DNA of 7,693 nt, taken from the NCBI GenBank assembly GCA_003170655.1, contig PMYY01000003.1, positions 1 to 7,693 of the forward strand, given 5' to 3'. Source of the DNA: Nitrospiraceae bacterium. Its GTDB lineage: Bacteria; Nitrospirota; Thermodesulfovibrionia; Thermodesulfovibrionales; Dissulfurispiraceae. Numbering within the stretch: the first letter of the stretch is position 1; every line of letters starts with the position of its first letter. This document shows, in pieces, positions 6,020 through 7,693 of the stretch. The notes under the pieces were generated by a model. That model did no database searches. It was given only the letters and a program-made list of their open reading frames with translations, and was not told the origin of the DNA. Position numbers and translations under genes: made by a program.

Positions 6020-6550
6020 TTAAGAGGATCCGATAAGATCATGCACCACAGATTCAATTGCTTTTGTTCTCTCAATGTTTTTCTTCGCCTTGGCCACTTC
6101 ATCGGCTGTACCATGTGCGATCAGAACATATTTGCCGGCCTTGATCGCCGTCTCATATCTCACCACACTATCCTTAGGGATACCTATGCTGTAAAAGCCA
6201 ACTCCTAAAGCGCTGAGACCTCCAACAACTAAAGCACTTTCCAAAGCGCCAATCACCCAGGCCACCATCGGGCCTGCAATCAAAATCGGCCCCAATCCCG
6301 GAATCATAAAGAATGCCGAACCAAAAAATAACCCCCAGACACCTCCCCAGAAAGCACCATACTTGCCCCAATACTTCATCCGGTCGCCTGTATTATAATA
6401 TCCGACTACATGCTCGTCAGAGTGATAGTCCTTACCGACAATAGAAAGCTTCTTCATTGCAAACCCAGATTGCTGTAGTTCTTTGATAGCATCTTCAGCT
6501 TCTATATGTGTGTTATACACTGCAACCATTATATTTTTCTTCTCAACCAC
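6020..6550 (-). CDS. GSP17M-like glycine-rich general stress protein
   Basis: From the preferred start this is 176 residues. An N-terminal alpha/beta module (about 7-42, IMVAVYNTHIEAEDAIKELQ ... KLSIVGKDY) resembles the GSP17M/YflT stress-protein domain. Residues about 61-123 are a glycine- and aromatic-rich hydrophobic stretch (WGKYGAFWGGVWGLFFGSAF) that could enter a membrane, then a second alpha/beta tail with YVLIAHGTADEVAKAK. The GTG at 6548-6550 is chosen because AAAGGAG lies eight bases upstream of it; an upstream in-frame ATG at 6592 (190 residues) has no ribosome site and would add 14 polar residues. It is a paralogue of the gene at 1-213. A sigma-54-like promoter lies about 90 bases upstream. 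Molecular function is unknown; context with BON and chaperone genes supports a stress role. Confidence 0.85.
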   Translation of the reverse strand: MVEKKNIMVAVYNTHIEAEDAIKELQQSGFAMKKLSIVGKDYHSDEHVVGYYNTGDRMKYWGKYGAFWGGVWGLFFGSAFFMIPGLGPILIAGPMVAWVIGALESALVVGGLSALGVGFYSIGIPKDSVVRYETAIKAGKYVLIAHGTADEVAKAKKNIERTKAIESVVHDLIGSS

Positions 6551-6642
6551 AATGTAATCTCCTTTGGTTGTATTTCTTACTCTTTTTGACATGTGTATAG
6601 AATCAATACAAACATACTTTTGTGGGCACTACTGAATCGATG

Positions 6643-6658
6643 AGCAGTATGTGTGCCA
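6643..6658 (-). promoter_or_regulatory. candidate sigma-54 (-24/-12) promoter
   Basis: On the minus strand the sequence reads TGGCACACATACTGCT. It matches the RpoN pattern TGGCACG-N4-TTGCW with the invariant GG and GC at the right spacing; only the G after TGGCAC and the first T of TTGC differ. It would start transcription near 6631, about 80 bases before the preferred GTG at 6550 and about 40 before the ATG at 6592. An upstream activator site was not identified. The match is good, but a 16-base motif can occur by chance. Confidence 0.5.
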
Positions 6659-6716
6659 AATCTGTTATGGTCGGGATGAGAAGACCTCCAATAATATCAA
6701 TAGAATTGTTGTTGTG

Positions 6717-6747
6717 AAGGAGCGGGAGGAGCTCCCTCCCGCTCCTT
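6717..6747 (-). terminator. strong GC-rich hairpin after the BON gene
   Basis: AAGGAGCGGGAGG (6717-6729) pairs perfectly with CCTCCCGCTCCTT (6735-6747) around a 5-base loop. It starts 21 bases past the stop of the triple-BON gene in the direction of that gene, and separates it from the stress gene transcribed next. The T-run is short, so termination may be partial or the hairpin may stabilise the mRNA end. Position and stem strength make it the best terminator in the window. Confidence 0.7.
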
Positions 6748-6768
6748 TGTCAATCCACTAATTTATAA

Positions 6769-7428
6769 TCAAACGTAATCTACGACCAATTCGTTATCAA
6801 CTGCCCAAACCCCAGGCGCATTCCATGCTATCCGACCAGCTTCGTCTTTTTGATACCATGAACTCACCGTACCGGTCAGAGTTGCTTCATGTCCTGAAAC
6901 TTTAACGGCAATATTCTTACCATCTATTGACCAGTTCCGTCGCAGTCCACTTTCGATATCCTTTTTTTCAATCTTTTCCTGTGTTTCAGTTTTGATTGTA
7001 ATTGTGTTTGATACACCCGTTACACCCAAAAGATATTTTACCGCATCTTTTGCGGCTTCCTTTTGGTAATGCCAATTTACTTCACCTTCCAGGGTAACCC
7101 ATCCTTTTTCAACTTTCACTTTTACTTTTTCGCTGGGAATCTTCCAATTCGAGTTAAAAGCAGCTATTACTTCGTTGGCAATTTCGTTGTCATCCTTCTT
7201 CATCCAATTATTACTAAACTTGACATCAATATTTTCGACCACAACTTTCACTCCGGCTACGTTTTTAGCTGCATTTTCAGCTTCTGACTTTTTGGAGTAA
7301 TTGTCAACAGTTCCTGTTAGGGTAACAACTCCATCCTTAACAATAACGCCAATTTCCGCTGCATTTAATAACGGTTCCCATTTGATGGCATCTTGAACGT
7401 CTTTTTGTAATTCTGCATTAGTTTTCAT
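6769..7428 (-). CDS. triple BON-domain protein, OsmY-like
   Basis: This 219-residue protein consists of three consecutive BON domains at about 5-70, 80-148 and 153-219. Each carries the family's central turn: VTLTGTV (35-41), VTLEGEV (111-117) and ATLTGTV (182-188), each followed by an amphipathic helix (SEAENAAKNVAGV, KEAAKDAVKYLLGV, DEAGRIAWNAPGV) and a final beta strand. BON domains bind phospholipid or other envelope ligands in proteins such as OsmY, which responds to osmotic stress. Unlike OsmY (two domains, secreted), this protein has no signal peptide: the N-terminus MKTNAELQKDVQDAIKWEPL is charged and goes straight into the first domain, so it is probably cytoplasmic. AGGAGA (7435-7440) is six bases before ATG. 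It lies between two hairpins and is probably transcribed alone. Confidence 0.92.
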   Translation of the reverse strand: MKTNAELQKDVQDAIKWEPLLNAAEIGVIVKDGVVTLTGTVDNYSKKSEAENAAKNVAGVKVVVENIDVKFSNNWMKKDDNEIANEVIAAFNSNWKIPSEKVKVKVEKGWVTLEGEVNWHYQKEAAKDAVKYLLGVTGVSNTITIKTETQEKIEKKDIESGLRRNWSIDGKNIAVKVSGHEATLTGTVSSWYQKDEAGRIAWNAPGVWAVDNELVVDYV

Positions 7429-7482
7429 TTTATTTCTCCTTTTTTGCTAGTTGTCGTTCGATTAATCCCATAAGGGTTAATT

Positions 7483-7541
7483 CCCCGAAGCTTGTCTCGT
7501 GAACTCTTCGAAGTGAAACCGGATACCTCGGGGCTTGCCCC
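7483..7541. repeat. REP-like palindromic region upstream of the BON gene
   Basis: CCCCGA (7483-7488) can pair with TCGGGG (7528-7533), enclosing the palindrome CTTCGAAG (7506-7513). Next to it, GGGGC/GCCCC (7530-7534 / 7537-7541) form a tight stem. CGAAGTG and GGATACC-CG in this stretch are shared with 485-502, with eight extra bases between them. A further imperfect stem, TTAATCCC/GGGTTAA, lies at 7462-7480. It occupies the leader of the BON gene; the relation to the other repeat copies is loose. Confidence 0.35.
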
Positions 7542-7569
7542 TAATTTACAGATTGATAATGAGCTTTAC

Positions 7570-7606
7570 ATGTCCACCTGTCATGCCTTTCGTGACAGGT
7601 GGACAT
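7570..7606 (-). terminator. 14-bp perfect hairpin after the partial PRC-like gene
   Basis: ATGTCCACCTGTCA (7570-7583) and TGACAGGTGGACAT (7593-7606) pair perfectly around a 9-base loop. It begins four bases past the stop codon of the gene entering from the right edge, which is the usual position of a transcription terminator. No long T-run follows on the minus strand. Confidence 0.6.
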
Positions 7607-7610
7607 ATTC

Positions 7611-7693
7611 CTATTTCGCGTATTTGAACTCGGGCATCGCCTTAATGGCATTTTTGGTTGCCCCAGGTAGAACAATCTTGCCATCCTGCATCT
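7611..7693 (-). CDS. C-terminal end of a PRC-barrel-like protein (partial)
   Basis: The frame is open from the window edge to the TAG at 7611-7613, and its last residues, after MQDG, read KIVLPGATKNAIKAMPEFKY then AK. The pattern LPGATK-x-A-x-x-x-MPEF is reminiscent of the tail following PRC-barrel domains in small stress-associated proteins, though only 26 codons are visible. It is on the same strand as the BON and GSP17M-like genes and is followed at once by a hairpin, which supports a real gene end. The N-terminal majority is outside the window, so the family call is tentative. Confidence 0.5.
   Translation of the reverse strand, partial: MQDGKIVLPGATKNAIKAMPEFKYAK

Noticed and set aside
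1..7693. CRISPR array, tRNA or rRNA genes, insertion sequence or transposase
   Set aside because: No regularly spaced repeats, tRNA-like cloverleaf with a CCA-type end, rRNA stretch or transposase motif was seen on either strand.

Overview
The window reads as a stress-response region of a bacterial chromosome, most likely from a Desulfobacterota (deltaproteobacterial) relative. That placement is inferred from protein flavour (the DnaK/GrpE/CbpA/CbpM order, the GSP17M-like and BON-domain proteins, a good sigma-54-type promoter) and moderate GC; nothing in the window fixes the taxon.

Layout, left to right. Positions 1-213 hold the 3' end of a glycine-rich GSP17M-like general stress protein gene (+). 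A 320-base gap follows with a near-perfect long-spaced inverted repeat (225-242 / 485-502), a perfect 15-bp hairpin (298-331) and a possible heat-shock-type promoter (about 408-446). A 30-codon small ORF (534-626) precedes a four-gene chaperone operon on the + strand: dnaK (667-2544), grpE (2665-3165), a zinc-finger-less class B J-protein of the CbpA type (3194-4180) and its MerR-like modulator CbpM (4232-4558). The next gene in the series, clpB, survives only as an N-domain remnant with two frameshifts and two nonsense codons (4620 to about 5069). It runs straight into the broken end of an aldehyde dehydrogenase remnant on the opposite strand (about 5070-5799).

The right part is all on the minus strand: a full-length paralogue of the GSP17M-like protein (6020-6550) with a sigma-54-like promoter, a protein of three tandem BON domains (6769-7428) ending at a strong hairpin terminator, a REP-like palindromic region, another hairpin, and the last 26 codons of a gene whose tail resembles PRC-barrel stress proteins (7611-7693).

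Functionally, DnaK-GrpE-CbpA-CbpM would form a complete, probably accessory, Hsp70 machine: substrate delivery by CbpA, nucleotide exchange by GrpE, and restraint of CbpA by CbpM. The Hsp100 disaggregase that would normally complement it has been lost at this site. The surrounding GSP17M-like and BON genes fit a general stress or envelope/osmotic stress island. The two GSP17M paralogues, in opposite orientation, bracket the chaperone block, and two dead genes meet at an abrupt breakpoint, so the locus looks assembled and then eroded by recombination.
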